In this document: piece after piece, positions 1-7,464 of the stretch | Layout: every line of letters begins with the position of its first letter | Numbering within the stretch: position 1 is the stretch's first letter | Source: a virus | Virus record (IMG/VR): IMGVR_UViG_3300042505_000291 | Location: 1 to 60,039 of that record | Reading direction: 5' to 3' (one strand) | Length of the DNA: 60,039 bases | Made by a program: the position numbers and the translations under genes | The notes under the pieces: generated by a model | Seen by the model: the letters and a program-made list of their open reading frames with translations, nothing else | Told to the model about the DNA's origin: nothing | The model's database searches: none

Positions 1-428
1 CAGCACGATTAGCAGCAGAAGCTGAAGCCGCACGAGTAGCCGCTGAAGAGGTAGCAGCCGCCGAGGCAGCAAGAATAGCAGCCGAAGAAGCAGCATTAGC
101 AGAAGCAGCACGATTAGCAGCAGAAGCCGAAGCAGCGCGAGTAGTCGCCGAAGAGGCAGCAGCAGCCGAGGCAGCACGAATAGCAGCTGAAGAAGCAGCA
201 CGATTAGCGGCAGAAGCTGAAGCAGCACGAGTAGCCGCTGAAGAGGCAACAGCAGCCGAAGAAGCAGCACGATTAGCGGTAGAAGCTGAAGCAGCACGAG
301 TAGCCGCTGAAGAGGCAACAGCAGCCGAAGAAGCAGCACGATTAGCAGCAGAAGCTGAAGCCGCACGAGTAGCCGCTGAAGAGGTAGCAGCCGCCGAGGC
401 AGCAAGAATAGCAGCCGAAGAAGCAGCA
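1..428 (+). repeat. Coding direct and tandem repeats in the Ala-rich gene
   Basis: Bases 1-95 recur without a mismatch at 334-428, an offset of 333 bases (111 codons). Inside that span a 69-base (23-codon) unit begins at 199, 268 and 337; the first two copies differ by one base and the third has diverged. All periods are multiples of three, so changes in copy number would preserve the frame. The repeat lies at the very edge of the window. Confidence 0.85.
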
Positions 429-725
429 CGAGCAGCTGAAGAAGCAAGAATTGCAGCAGAACAAGCAGCAGCAGTAGAAGCGGCCGAAGCAGCTAGAATA
501 GCCGCAGAAGTAGCACTAGCTGAACAAGTAGCAGCTGCAGAAGCAGCTTTAGCAGCAAAAGCGGCAGAAGAAGCAGCAGCAGTTGCAGCAGCTGAAGAAG
601 CAGCACGAGTAGCTGCAGAAGCAGAAGCAGCAGCAGTTGCAGCAGCCGAAGAAGCAGCAAGAGTAGCTGCAGAAGCAGCAGCAGTTGCAGCAGCCGAAGC
701 AGCAAAAGCAGTAGAAAAACCATAA
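1..725 (+). CDS. Ala/Glu/Arg-rich helical repeat protein (3' part only)
   Basis: An open frame enters from outside the window (first full codon at base 3) and ends at TAA 723-725, giving about 240 residues made almost only of Ala, Glu, Arg, Leu, Val and Ile. Units such as AARLAAEAEAARVAAEE recur throughout. There is no Gly or Cys, and the only Pro is the last residue, so the visible part should form one long charged alpha helix or coiled coil, like the stalk of TolA. No catalytic domain is visible and the N-terminus is missing, so no function is assigned. The next gene starts 14 bases downstream and begins a glycan-modifying cassette. It may be a virion stalk or a surface-binding protein; both are guesses. 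Confidence 0.7.
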   Translation, partial: ARLAAEAEAARVAAEEVAAAEAARIAAEEAALAEAARLAAEAEAARVVAEEAAAAEAARIAAEEAARLAAEAEAARVAAEEATAAEEAARLAVEAEAARVAAEEATAAEEAARLAAEAEAARVAAEEVAAAEAARIAAEEAARAAEEARIAAEQAAAVEAAEAARIAAEVALAEQVAAAEAALAAKAAEEAAAVAAAEEAARVAAEAEAAAVAAAEEAARVAAEAAAVAAAEAAKAVEKP

Positions 726-739
726 AATCAAAGGATAAC

Positions 740-1477
740 TTGTTAGATAATCTGCCTACAATAAGAGTTATAACTCTAAGAGAGTCTGCTGACAGACGCG
801 ATAATTTTGTAAGACAAATTAATAAATATACTAATAACTATAAATTCATTATTTGTGAAAGATTTGAGACAAGTGATTTTAGCTTAAAGGGTGAGACGTT
901 ACAGGCGCTACATAGCAATAGCTATGGGCCTATAGCGTCTCACCTTTATAATTTATACGATTGGTATAATACTTGCCAAGACGACTTCTGTATAATAATG
1001 GAGGACGATGTTTCTTTTGAAACTTTAGATTATTGGAAATTTACTTTAAAAGAGTTTATTAGTATATTACCAACGAACTGGGAAGCAATACAATTAGTAA
1101 ATGTCGGAGAGGGGCTAGAAACTCCTACAAAGATAAGAAGTAGAAATTGGAATGATTGGTGTATTGCAGCTTTTATAGTAAAGCGTTCTTACGCAAAGAA
1201 AGTAATAGATCAGCATGTAATAGCCCCTAATAATTTCTGTGTAGACTTAAAAACATCATTTCTGCCTATAGTAGAAAATGTTATACTTGACCCAAGTAAT
1301 AGTAATGTTTACATATTTCCACTATTTGTTGAAGACACAGTTAATTGCAAGTCTACATATAAAGGCACAGAATTAGTAATGTATGACGGACAAGGCCCAC
1401 TACACCATGACTCACATGAGTTTATACTAAATTGGTGGAAAAATAATAATATAGATTTACAAAGGATTTCAATATGA
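740..1477 (+). CDS. Glycosyltransferase, GT25 (LPS/collagen galactosyltransferase) type
   Basis: A 245-residue protein likely to transfer a sugar from a nucleotide sugar to a glycan or protein. The N-terminal segment ITLRESADRRDNF (11-23) matches the opening of GT25 enzymes, and FCIIMEDDVSF (83-93) carries the EDD metal/nucleotide-sugar motif (Glu88-Asp90) in its usual setting. A TTG start at 740 is chosen because AAGG lies 5 bases upstream and no ATG gives a full N-terminus. The gene overlaps the next by four bases. GT25 includes bacterial LPS galactosyltransferases and animal procollagen galactosyltransferases; which acceptor applies here cannot be read from the sequence. The family call is fairly secure, the substrate unknown. 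Confidence 0.75.
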   Translation: MLDNLPTIRVITLRESADRRDNFVRQINKYTNNYKFIICERFETSDFSLKGETLQALHSNSYGPIASHLYNLYDWYNTCQDDFCIIMEDDVSFETLDYWKFTLKEFISILPTNWEAIQLVNVGEGLETPTKIRSRNWNDWCIAAFIVKRSYAKKVIDQHVIAPNNFCVDLKTSFLPIVENVILDPSNSNVYIFPLFVEDTVNCKSTYKGTELVMYDGQGPLHHDSHEFILNWWKNNNIDLQRISI

Positions 1478-2448
1478 ACTTAGCACAGTTAGCCCTAGAC
1501 AATGGGGGAACGGTAAAGCAATTAATTCTGCCCAGCCAAGAAACTAATGGGATGGGTATTATGAACCCCTCTGTGTTCGTTGATGGGGATAAAACTTACG
1601 TCAACATTAGAGTATTGAATTATATTCTATATCATAGCGAAAGTCAAAAATTTTACCATTTATATGGCCCGTTACAGTATTTACACCCAGAAGCAGACCC
1701 GTACTTAAGAACCTTCAATTATTTTGCAGAGTTAGACGATGATCTAAATATTTTAAATTATTCTAAAATAGATACTAGCGCCCTTGACAAGGACCCTATA
1801 TGGGAGTTCGTTGGCCTAGAGGATGGTAGGTTGTTTAAACACGAGGGTAAATTTTATATAACTGGCGTTAGAAGGGATACTACAACTAACGGTGAAGGTC
1901 GTATGGAACTCTCAGAGTTAGAGTATATCGATGGAGTATGTAAGGAAGTATCTAGACAAAGAATACCTACACCTGGGCTAGTAGAATCTTACTGTGAAAA
2001 GAACTGGGCAGTAGTTTTAGGTAAGCCAGAAATAACTTATGTAAAATGGCATAGTCCTACTGAAATAGTAGAGTATAAAGATGGCATAACTAAACAAGTA
2101 GCTATACACCATAGCAATATAGAAACATGTGCTGATTTAAGAGGAAGCTCCCATGTAGTACCGTTTAGAGACGGATATGTAAGTATAACTCACGAAGTAT
2201 ACCTATTTAATAGTGAGCTTGGCAGCAAAAACGCTAAGTATAGACATAGAATAGTTTTTTACGACAAAGATTTAAAAGTAGTTAGCGTATCAAAGAAATG
2301 CTTTTCTTTTATGGATTGTGAAATAGAATTTTGCTGTGGATTAGCTTTTAAAAACGGGAATGTTCTAATAAGTTTCGGATTCCAAGACAATAGTGCCTTC
2401 ATTTTAAAAATGCCTGAGGAATGTTTATATGACCCAAGATTTAATTAA
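1474..2448 (+). CDS. GH130-like beta-propeller glycan enzyme
   Basis: A 324-residue protein with the repeated blade pattern of five-bladed propeller glycosidases/phosphorylases related to GH130. Motifs seen in order: NPSVF (31-35), VNIRVLNY (43-50), FVGLEDGRLF (112-121), EKNW (175-178), RGSSHVVPF (223-231), IEFCCGLAF (284-292) and ISFGFQDNSA (299-308). GH130 enzymes usually phosphorolyse beta-mannosides, but relatives in glycan gene clusters may act as transferases. ATG at 1474 has AAAGGA upstream and overlaps the GT25 stop, so the two are translationally coupled. The fold is moderately secure; activity and substrate are not known. Confidence 0.6.
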   Translation: MNLAQLALDNGGTVKQLILPSQETNGMGIMNPSVFVDGDKTYVNIRVLNYILYHSESQKFYHLYGPLQYLHPEADPYLRTFNYFAELDDDLNILNYSKIDTSALDKDPIWEFVGLEDGRLFKHEGKFYITGVRRDTTTNGEGRMELSELEYIDGVCKEVSRQRIPTPGLVESYCEKNWAVVLGKPEITYVKWHSPTEIVEYKDGITKQVAIHHSNIETCADLRGSSHVVPFRDGYVSITHEVYLFNSELGSKNAKYRHRIVFYDKDLKVVSVSKKCFSFMDCEIEFCCGLAFKNGNVLISFGFQDNSAFILKMPEECLYDPRFN

Positions 2449-3670
2449 TACATACATACGTAGCCCATACAGTTTTGAGGCAAACATAAATTTAGCCAAC
2501 TATTATGAAAAAATAGGGCAGCTAGCCTCTGCAGTAACGCACTATCTAAAAGCAGCAGATATTGCGGGCAATGACCGTAAAAAAGTATATACAGCTATAA
2601 GCGGGGCAGCTAGAAACTTTATGGCAGCGGGCGGTAGAGAGGGCACAGTAGAAGGCCTATTAAAACGAGCAGTAGCTCTAGACCCCAACAACCCAGAACC
2701 TTATTTTATTCTATCTCAATTTTACGAACAAAAGCAAAGATGGCACGACTGTTACATGGTTGCTTCTGTAGGTTTTGATAAATGTGAGCAGAAAGATTAT
2801 AGACTATTTTTTGAAAAAGCAGTATCTGCTTGGTGGATAGGCAATACAGACGAGTCTAGAGAAATAATTCATTGTTTGGATGTACATAGTGATAAATTTT
2901 CTCCTTTCTACAAAAACCTCATAAAATATAATGTTCTTCAGGTAGGTAACCCTAATGCTTATACAAGGCACAGCCCTTTAGTAGCTTCTGCACTAAAAAG
3001 AACTTTTGAGGGCGCGGAAAATATACAAAAAAGCTATGCTCAATCTCACCAAGATTTATTTGCACTTCTAGTAGCTAAAGGAAAAAAAGATGGGTTTTAT
3101 TTAGAAATAGGTAGTGGTGACCCAGAGCTGCACAGCAATACTTGTTTATTAGAGAGAGAGTTTGATTGGAAGGGCATCTCTATAGATTTAGCATTTAGTC
3201 CAACACAAAGATTTAGAGCTTTAAGAGATAATTTGTGTCTACAAACAGATGCTCTTAAAATAGACTATGTTCAATTACTTTCTGAGCAAAATGCGCCAAA
3301 AGTGATAGATTACCTACAAATAGATATAGACCCTCCGCAGAGTCTCTCTATGGATGTTCTATTAAAAATTCCATTTGATCAATATAAATTTAAAGCTATT
3401 ACTTTTGAGCACAATCATTATGAAAATCAAGAAATACGTGAGAAGTCTAGAGAATATTTAAAATCTAAGAACTATAAACTAGTCGTCTCTGATATATCAT
3501 TCTATGAAGATAAAAGCTATGAGGATTGGTATGTTCATGCTAGCGTTCCATTCTCAATTAATAATATGGACTTGTCTAGTGAGCCAAAAACTGGTAAAGA
3601 ATACTTCTATGATATAGATAAATTTAAAAAGCTCTATATTAAAGGGTTTGAAAATTGGCACTCTTTTTAA
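2429..3670 (+). CDS. TPR-FkbM methyltransferase fusion
   Basis: A 413-residue two-domain protein. Residues about 15-160 form helical repeats of TPR type (for example AVALDPNNPEPYFILSQFYE). Residues about 205-375 are an FkbM-like SAM-dependent methyltransferase: QSHQDLFALL, then FYLEIGSGDP (223-232, SAM-binding loop) and IDYLQIDIDPP (293-303). FkbM enzymes O-methylate sugars or small molecules. The start ATG has GAGGAA upstream and lies inside the 3' end of the preceding gene (20-base overlap), so three glycan genes form one operon. A role in methylating the glycan made by its neighbours is inference. Confidence 0.7.
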   Translation: MTQDLINTYIRSPYSFEANINLANYYEKIGQLASAVTHYLKAADIAGNDRKKVYTAISGAARNFMAAGGREGTVEGLLKRAVALDPNNPEPYFILSQFYEQKQRWHDCYMVASVGFDKCEQKDYRLFFEKAVSAWWIGNTDESREIIHCLDVHSDKFSPFYKNLIKYNVLQVGNPNAYTRHSPLVASALKRTFEGAENIQKSYAQSHQDLFALLVAKGKKDGFYLEIGSGDPELHSNTCLLEREFDWKGISIDLAFSPTQRFRALRDNLCLQTDALKIDYVQLLSEQNAPKVIDYLQIDIDPPQSLSMDVLLKIPFDQYKFKAITFEHNHYENQEIREKSREYLKSKNYKLVVSDISFYEDKSYEDWYVHASVPFSINNMDLSSEPKTGKEYFYDIDKFKKLYIKGFENWHSF

Positions 3671-3684
3671 TAAAGTAGTTCTTA

Positions 3685-3723
3685 AAAATAGTTCTTGACA
3701 TAAGTCTCAAATTATAATATACT
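3685..3723 (+). promoter_or_regulatory. Sigma-70 promoter for the tRNA and small genes
   Basis: AAAATAGTTCTTGAC (3685-3699) contains the -35 TTGACA (3695-3700); 17 bases later lies TATACT (3718-3723). The same 15-mer precedes the promoters at 5061 and 10386. TCTCAA (3705-3710) and TTGAGA (3725-3730) form an inverted repeat around the -10 box and could be an operator. Confidence 0.8.
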
Positions 3724-3742
3724 TTTGAGATAGTAATACTAT

Positions 3743-3835
3743 GCTTCCGTAGGTTAATGGTAAACTACCACCCTTATAAAGTGTTTAGCGGTAGATAGCC
3801 GCAAAATGCGGGTTCGACTCCCGCCGGAAGTACCA
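3743..3835 (+). tRNA. tRNA, atypical, isotype uncertain (UAU or AUA anticodon)
   Basis: Acceptor stem GCTTCCG (3743-3749) pairs with CGGAAGT (3825-3831) with one terminal G-U, followed by ACCA (3832-3835), so the CCA is encoded. The T arm is perfect: GCGGG / TTCGACT / CCCGC (3808-3824). A plausible D arm is GGTT-AATGGTA-AACT (3752-3766). The anticodon arm is poor: CTTATAA as loop (3773-3779) gives UAU (Ile, AUA codons) with two stem mismatches; shifting by one gives AUA (Tyr). A long variable region with a GCGG/CCGC stem resembles class II tRNAs (Leu, Ser, Tyr). It may be functional, degenerate or recently rearranged. Confidence 0.7.
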
Positions 3836-3851
3836 AACAATAGGCATAAAA

Positions 3852-3977
3852 ATGATACTTTTACTAGAAATTTGTATTCAAATTGTAAAGGCAATCAAAC
3901 GGGTAAACTGGGGAGCAATTTTTACTCTCCTGTTTACAATAGCTTTCTGGATTTTCGTGTATCAGGCGGTAACGTAA
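3852..3977 (+). CDS. Small single-pass membrane protein
   Basis: ATG to TAA, 41 residues: a short N-terminal part with Lys and Arg (VKAIKRVNW) followed by one hydrophobic helix (GAIFTLLFTIAFWIFVYQAV). AGG lies about 8 bases upstream. It sits between the tRNA and the SH3-like gene, just behind a promoter. The shape would suit a small early membrane effector or holin-like peptide, but nothing identifies it. Confidence 0.45.
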   Translation: MILLLEICIQIVKAIKRVNWGAIFTLLFTIAFWIFVYQAVT

Positions 3978-4006
3978 GAGAACTTACACAACTGCTTGGA
4001 GATATA

Positions 4007-4273
4007 ATGAATAAGGAAGAACTAAGAAGAAAAATTGAAGAAGCAGGTGACGCAATAGTTACTTATAAAGGCCAAGAGTCTAATAAGTTAAAATATAATG
4101 TTGTTACAGTAGACTTCAGTACCCCATATATAAAAGAAAAACGTACCCATGCCCAAGAAACAGATAATACTGTTTTAACCTGGGCGTGGGATACGGATTC
4201 TTATAGACTAGTGCGAGCTGATTTAGTAACATCAGTAGCGCCACTAGCAAGCGTATTGAAAAACAATGTATGA
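4007..4273 (+). CDS. Small SH3-barrel-like phage protein (DUF2693-type)
   Basis: 88 residues. ATG at 4007 is preferred because GGAG lies 6 bases upstream; a longer frame would run through the tRNA. A charged N-terminal helix (MNKEELRRKIEEAGDAIVTY) is followed by beta strands; VLTWAWDTDSYRLVRADLVTSV resembles the closing part of small SH3-barrel phage proteins of the DUF2693 type. Those are of unknown function. The stop overlaps the next start. Confidence 0.5.
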   Translation: MNKEELRRKIEEAGDAIVTYKGQESNKLKYNVVTVDFSTPYIKEKRTHAQETDNTVLTWAWDTDSYRLVRADLVTSVAPLASVLKNNV

Positions 4274-4535
4274 TCGCATAATTTATCAAACTGATGATTG
4301 TCAATGGAGAGTCACAGTAAATGTATTTAATGGGGTAGAGTACCTTCATATACGTAAATATTATTTAGATTTTGATGAAAACTGGTGCCATGGAAAAGAT
4401 GGTGTTGTTATGCCATTAGATTTAGATAATATCAAACAACTATTTATAGCTTGTCTAGAGATTTTATCATTAGGCGAGAGTAAGCAAGCAATCAAAGAAC
4501 ATTTCAGCGAATTACTAGAGGATTTATACGTTTGA
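4266..4535 (+). CDS. PC4/p15-like ssDNA-binding protein
   Basis: 89 residues with the PC4/YdbC layout: beta strands (WRVTVNVFNGVEYLHIRKYY), a short loop, the VVMPLDLDNIKQLF element and a C-terminal helix. PC4-type proteins bind single-stranded DNA and can influence transcription or repair. It overlaps the upstream gene by 8 bases and the downstream TTG start by 4, so it is part of a tight small-gene operon. The match is by pattern only; moderate confidence. Confidence 0.5.
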   Translation: MYDRIIYQTDDCQWRVTVNVFNGVEYLHIRKYYLDFDENWCHGKDGVVMPLDLDNIKQLFIACLEILSLGESKQAIKEHFSELLEDLYV

Positions 4536-5074
4536 ACATTTTCTATCTAAGTCACGATGTTGAAAAATGTGCTCGTGAGCATGTCGACAAACATTGTGTA
4601 AAAATGATTTTAGAGTATGCTCAGCTACTTTCTACAGCTCATAGAGTTATAGATGGTGTACAGGGGATACGACTGTCTGAAGGGGGCAGGCGACTTAAAA
4701 ACTGGGAACTACCTGACGATAGAGAAGATATTCTCTATAAGGCTACCCACGTTAATCACCCATCAGCAGTATGGGCTAGAGCCAGCAAAGAAAACTATAT
4801 TTGGCTATCTAAGCTGTTTATTGCGCTGCTGGACGAGTATACCTATAGATATGGTAAACATCATAAATCTGGGGAACTTGTAGATTACTTATCTTATCCT
4901 CCAGATAATATTCCTAATATACCTTTTACACAGCCTACTCCAGCTATGCCTGATCAATATAAACAAGACGACTCTATTGCGGCGTACAAAGCCTATTATA
5001 TAGGCGAAAAATCAAGTATGTTCTCTTGGAAAAGTCGACCCGTCCCTGACTGGATTCCGCAAAATAGTTCTTGA
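4532..5074 (+). CDS. Pyrimidine-dimer-glycosylase-like phage protein
   Basis: 180 residues. The opening MNIFYLSHDVEKCAREHVDKHCVKMILEYAQLLSTAHR and the later THVNHPSAVWARASKENYIWL match a common phage family usually named after pyrimidine dimer DNA glycosylase/endonuclease V. That name is by distant similarity; true repair activity has not been shown for most members. TTG start at 4532 overlaps the preceding stop; AGAGGA lies upstream. The stop codon TGA (5072-5074) lies inside the -35 element of the next promoter. Confidence 0.55.
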   Translation: MNIFYLSHDVEKCAREHVDKHCVKMILEYAQLLSTAHRVIDGVQGIRLSEGGRRLKNWELPDDREDILYKATHVNHPSAVWARASKENYIWLSKLFIALLDEYTYRYGKHHKSGELVDYLSYPPDNIPNIPFTQPTPAMPDQYKQDDSIAAYKAYYIGEKSSMFSWKSRPVPDWIPQNSS

Positions 5075-5099
5075 CTTTTAACCCCAGCTATGGCATAAT
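5061..5099 (+). promoter_or_regulatory. Sigma-70 promoter of ligase part 1
   Basis: AAAATAGTTCTTGAC (5061-5075), -35 TTGACT (5071-5076), 17-base spacer, -10 CATAAT (5094-5099). The expected start of transcription (about 5105-5107) coincides with the ATG at 5106, so the mRNA may be leaderless. Confidence 0.75.
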
Positions 5100-5105
5100 A
5101 CTTAA

Positions 5106-6068
5106 ATGATTAAAGAACTTCTCGATAAAGCAAGCGCAGCATACTATGCTGGCACTCCCATCATATCTGATGAGGAGTTTGACAGCCTTGCTGAGAAATC
5201 AGGCTATAATAAAGTAGGTGCGGACGCTGTAAAAGGCGTCCCGCACTTTTTTCGCATGTACTCGCTACAGAAAGTTCATTACGGTGAAGAGCTTCTTGCT
5301 CCTGTATTAGATGATCCGTATCAAACCCCCAAACTCGATGGCGCCGCCATAAGTATGAGTTATTACTGCAACCCAGGAGAAGATACTTTCCACCTCAACC
5401 AAATTCTCACCAGAGGCGATGGTATTAAAGGTTTGGACGTAACAGCCAAGCTGCGGCACCTCGTGCCAGCTATTATCCAACTCCCGACAACCGCAGTAGT
5501 TGTGCAAATTAACGCAGAGTTGGTGGCCCCTAAAACCATAGAAAATGCACGTAATTACGCTGCAGGCGCTATGAATCTTAAAAGCGTAGAGGAAGTTAAG
5601 ACCAGAGACTTAACTGTAGTAGCATATGATTGTCAACCTTATCTAGCAGATACTTATTACGACTCACTAGGTATTCTTTGGACTGCTGGGTTTAAGACGG
5701 TAAAAGCTCCAGAGTTAGAGCAAAAATTCCCACTAGATGGATTTGTTGTAAGGGAGAATAGTAATGATAAATTCGCAGCTGCCGGACACACTTCAAAACA
5801 TCCACGAGCAGCTTATGCTCTTAAACCAAAACCTACTGCGGTTACAACAAAACTTATTGACGTTGAATGGCAGGTCGGCCGAACCGGGGTGGTATCCCCA
5901 GTTGCCATCCTTGAACCCGTACTGGTGGGGGACGCCACAGTATCCCGCGCAACCCTTCACAACATCGAGTATATACGCGGGCTCGGACTCGAAATCGGAT
6001 GCACAGTTGAACTTATTCGATCCGGGGAAATCATCCCAAGAATTGTAGGTCGAGTTGATAGTGTGTAG
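5106..6068 (+). CDS. ligA: NAD-dependent DNA ligase, N-terminal piece (adenylation + OB)
   Basis: 320 residues covering the first half of a bacterial LigA. A short domain Ia keeps the YY..G.PIISDEEFD pattern (13-26) that binds NMN. The adenylation motif PKLDGAA puts the AMP-accepting lysine at Lys76. LTRGDGIKGLDVT, the LDGFVVRE segment and YALKPKPT follow, then an OB fold (VEWQVGRTGVVSPVAILEPV...LIRSGEIIPRI). The protein stops where the zinc finger should begin; the missing half is encoded at 7526-8248. Phage T5 also has a two-subunit NAD ligase. No ribosome-binding site precedes the ATG. Confidence 0.9.
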   Translation: MIKELLDKASAAYYAGTPIISDEEFDSLAEKSGYNKVGADAVKGVPHFFRMYSLQKVHYGEELLAPVLDDPYQTPKLDGAAISMSYYCNPGEDTFHLNQILTRGDGIKGLDVTAKLRHLVPAIIQLPTTAVVVQINAELVAPKTIENARNYAAGAMNLKSVEEVKTRDLTVVAYDCQPYLADTYYDSLGILWTAGFKTVKAPELEQKFPLDGFVVRENSNDKFAAAGHTSKHPRAAYALKPKPTAVTTKLIDVEWQVGRTGVVSPVAILEPVLVGDATVSRATLHNIEYIRGLGLEIGCTVELIRSGEIIPRIVGRVDSV

Positions 6069-6168
6069 CTGTAGAAATATCAGCGATAGGACTTATACGC
6101 TAGAAGAGCTAAAGAAGCGTCTGAGAGAAAAAGATATTAAGTGTGGTATCTGTATAAAGAAAAAATAA
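6061..6168 (+). CDS. Cys-motif micro-protein (Bfd-like or zinc ribbon)
   Basis: GTG to TAA, 35 residues, starting inside the ligase stop region and ending one base before the next ATG. Cysteines fall as C-x-C (2, 4) and C-x-x-C (28, 31), with SDRTYTLEEL between. This arrangement resembles the [2Fe-2S] protein Bfd, with a shorter middle, or a small zinc ribbon. The ribosome-binding site is weak, so expression is uncertain. Confidence 0.4.
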   Translation: MCSCRNISDRTYTLEELKKRLREKDIKCGICIKKK

Positions 6169-6525
6169 ATGTCTTATAGTACTACATACTTTAAAAATAA
6201 CCCAGATGTAGCCAAATCTCCCGGAGTACTATATATTCTAGTGCTCGTAAATAAGAGGAACGAAAAACGTGAGTGTATCAAAATCGGAATCACCAAAGGA
6301 AAAAGCTACAAAGCTGTTTCTTCCCGCGCAGGGGGCTTTGGTACCTATGAGCATCGAGTCCAAAAAATCATTAAAGGAACTCTCGAAGAAGTTTACAACC
6401 TGGAGCAAACACTTCATAGAGAATTTGCACATGAGCGATATTATCCTCCTGAGCGTTTCGGCGGTCACACTGAGTGTTTTCATATTTCAATACTTAAGGA
6501 TGTTTTAGATGTTGTTAGAAGCTAA
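6169..6525 (+). CDS. T5orf172/GIY-YIG-type nuclease
   Basis: 118 residues. VLYILVLVNK, IKIGITKGK and the segment AVSSRAGGFGTYEHRVQKIIKG correspond to the strand-helix core of the T5orf172/MUG113 branch of the GIY-YIG fold; LEQTLHREFAHERYY carries a glutamate expected in the active site, and GGHTECFHIS closes the domain. GIY-YIG proteins cut DNA and include homing endonucleases. It lies between the two halves of the ligase gene, which may not be accidental. Family call good, target unknown. Confidence 0.7.
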   Translation: MSYSTTYFKNNPDVAKSPGVLYILVLVNKRNEKRECIKIGITKGKSYKAVSSRAGGFGTYEHRVQKIIKGTLEEVYNLEQTLHREFAHERYYPPERFGGHTECFHISILKDVLDVVRS

Positions 6526-6712
6526 ACTAGAAAAAAATGGTTCATTTACCGTAGAGTATGATGACGAGGCACAAGATGCCCTTATTAAGGCTGGGATTTT
6601 CTCAGGTCTTTGGAAAGCTATAGACTCTGATAAAATTGGTCAGCTAGAGCAAGAAGTTAAGCGGTTAAAAAGACTAAACCGCAAACTCAGAGAAAAGCTA
6701 AATGAGAAATAG
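6509..6712 (+). CDS. Small coiled-coil protein, unknown
   Basis: 67 residues; AAGG precedes the ATG and the gene overlaps the upstream one by 17 bases. The first half is mixed (KLEKNGSFTVEYDDEAQDALIKAGIFSGLW), the second a basic coiled coil (GQLEQEVKRLKRLNRKLREKLNEK). No family is recognised; a dimeric nucleic-acid-binding adaptor is possible. Confidence 0.6.
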   Translation: MLLEAKLEKNGSFTVEYDDEAQDALIKAGIFSGLWKAIDSDKIGQLEQEVKRLKRLNRKLREKLNEK

Positions 6713-6791
6713 ATTCATACTAGCGATGGGCGTATCACTTGCCGTGGCCGCTCTAATCTACCAAATTTATATTATGTTCACAGGAGGCTGA
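6702..6791 (+). CDS. 29-residue membrane peptide
   Basis: ATG at 6702 overlaps the previous stop; ends TGA 6789-6791. MRNRF is followed by one hydrophobic helix (ILAMGVSLAVAALIYQIYIMF). Its last codons contain AGGAGG (6782-6787), the ribosome-binding site of thyX, so the two are coupled. Too short to classify; the positive N-terminus and clean helix favour a real membrane peptide. Confidence 0.45.
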   Translation: MRNRFILAMGVSLAVAALIYQIYIMFTGG

Positions 6792-6792
6792 T

Positions 6793-7461
6793 TTGTCGGT
6801 CAAGCTAGTTTCGTATTCTCAGCCAGTAGACACTGAGGATCTACTACTAAGTGAACCTCTCGATCTAGTAGCCTATTGTGCTAAAGTATCTAACCCTGCA
6901 AACCAGGATAAAATGGATACAGCTCCTAAGCTGATTAAATATCTTATTGATAATAATCACTGGTCTCCCTTTGAGATGGTTTCCGTATGTATGGAGATCA
7001 CAACTACTAGGGACATTGCACGTCAGATTCTACGTCACAGGTCTTTCAGCTTTCAGGAGTTTAGTCAGCGATACGCTGACCCCGCAGCACTTGGTGAGCA
7101 ATATGTTGTTAGAGAAGCTCGTCTTCAAGATACAAAAAATAGGCAAAACTCTATTGAAACAGATGACGTTGCGTTGCAAGCAGCATGGCAGTATGCTCAA
7201 AATAGGGTATATGATGAAGCTGAAAAAGCATATAATTGGGCTATTGAAGCCGGTATTGCTAAAGAGCAAGCACGCGCTGTACTTCCAGAAGGAAATACTA
7301 AGAGCAGGCTCTATATGAACGGTACGCTTCGTAGCTGGATTCACTTTGTTCAACTTCGCTCAGCAAACGGTACTCAAAAAGAGCATCAAGAAATCGCGAT
7401 CAAGGCTGGTGAAATTATCAAAGATTTGTATGGTATCGATATTTCTTCTTTGCACAGTTAA
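6793..7461 (+). CDS. thyX: Flavin-dependent thymidylate synthase ThyX
   Basis: 222 residues. Makes dTMP from dUMP with methylene-tetrahydrofolate, FAD and NADPH. The signature RHRSFSFQEFSQRY (81-94) is the ThyX motif RHRxxSxxxxSxR in full, and the DTAPKLIKYLIDNNHWSPFE segment upstream is also typical. TTG start at 6793 is set by AGGAGG with a 5-base gap. Together with NrdA/NrdB it lets the phage make DNA precursors during infection. A separate promoter follows directly for the next gene. Confidence 0.95.
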   Translation: MSVKLVSYSQPVDTEDLLLSEPLDLVAYCAKVSNPANQDKMDTAPKLIKYLIDNNHWSPFEMVSVCMEITTTRDIARQILRHRSFSFQEFSQRYADPAALGEQYVVREARLQDTKNRQNSIETDDVALQAAWQYAQNRVYDEAEKAYNWAIEAGIAKEQARAVLPEGNTKSRLYMNGTLRSWIHFVQLRSANGTQKEHQEIAIKAGEIIKDLYGIDISSLHS

Positions 7462-7464
7462 GAA

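Noticed and set aside
493-731. - strand frames rich in Leu or Cys opposite the Ala-rich gene
   Set aside because: Shadows of GCA/GCT-rich codons; low complexity and no start signals.
3695-3718. TATAAT at 3713-3718 as -10 of the first promoter
   Set aside because: The spacer would be only 12 bases; TATACT at 3718-3723 gives 17 like the other promoters.
3806-4006. Upstream extension of the SH3-like gene to 3806
   Set aside because: It would begin inside the tRNA; the ATG at 4007 has a proper ribosome-binding site.
5764-6048. + strand frame inside the ligase with GTPQYPAQP-type sequence
   Set aside because: Overlaps the conserved OB-fold part of the ligase in another frame with no initiation signal.
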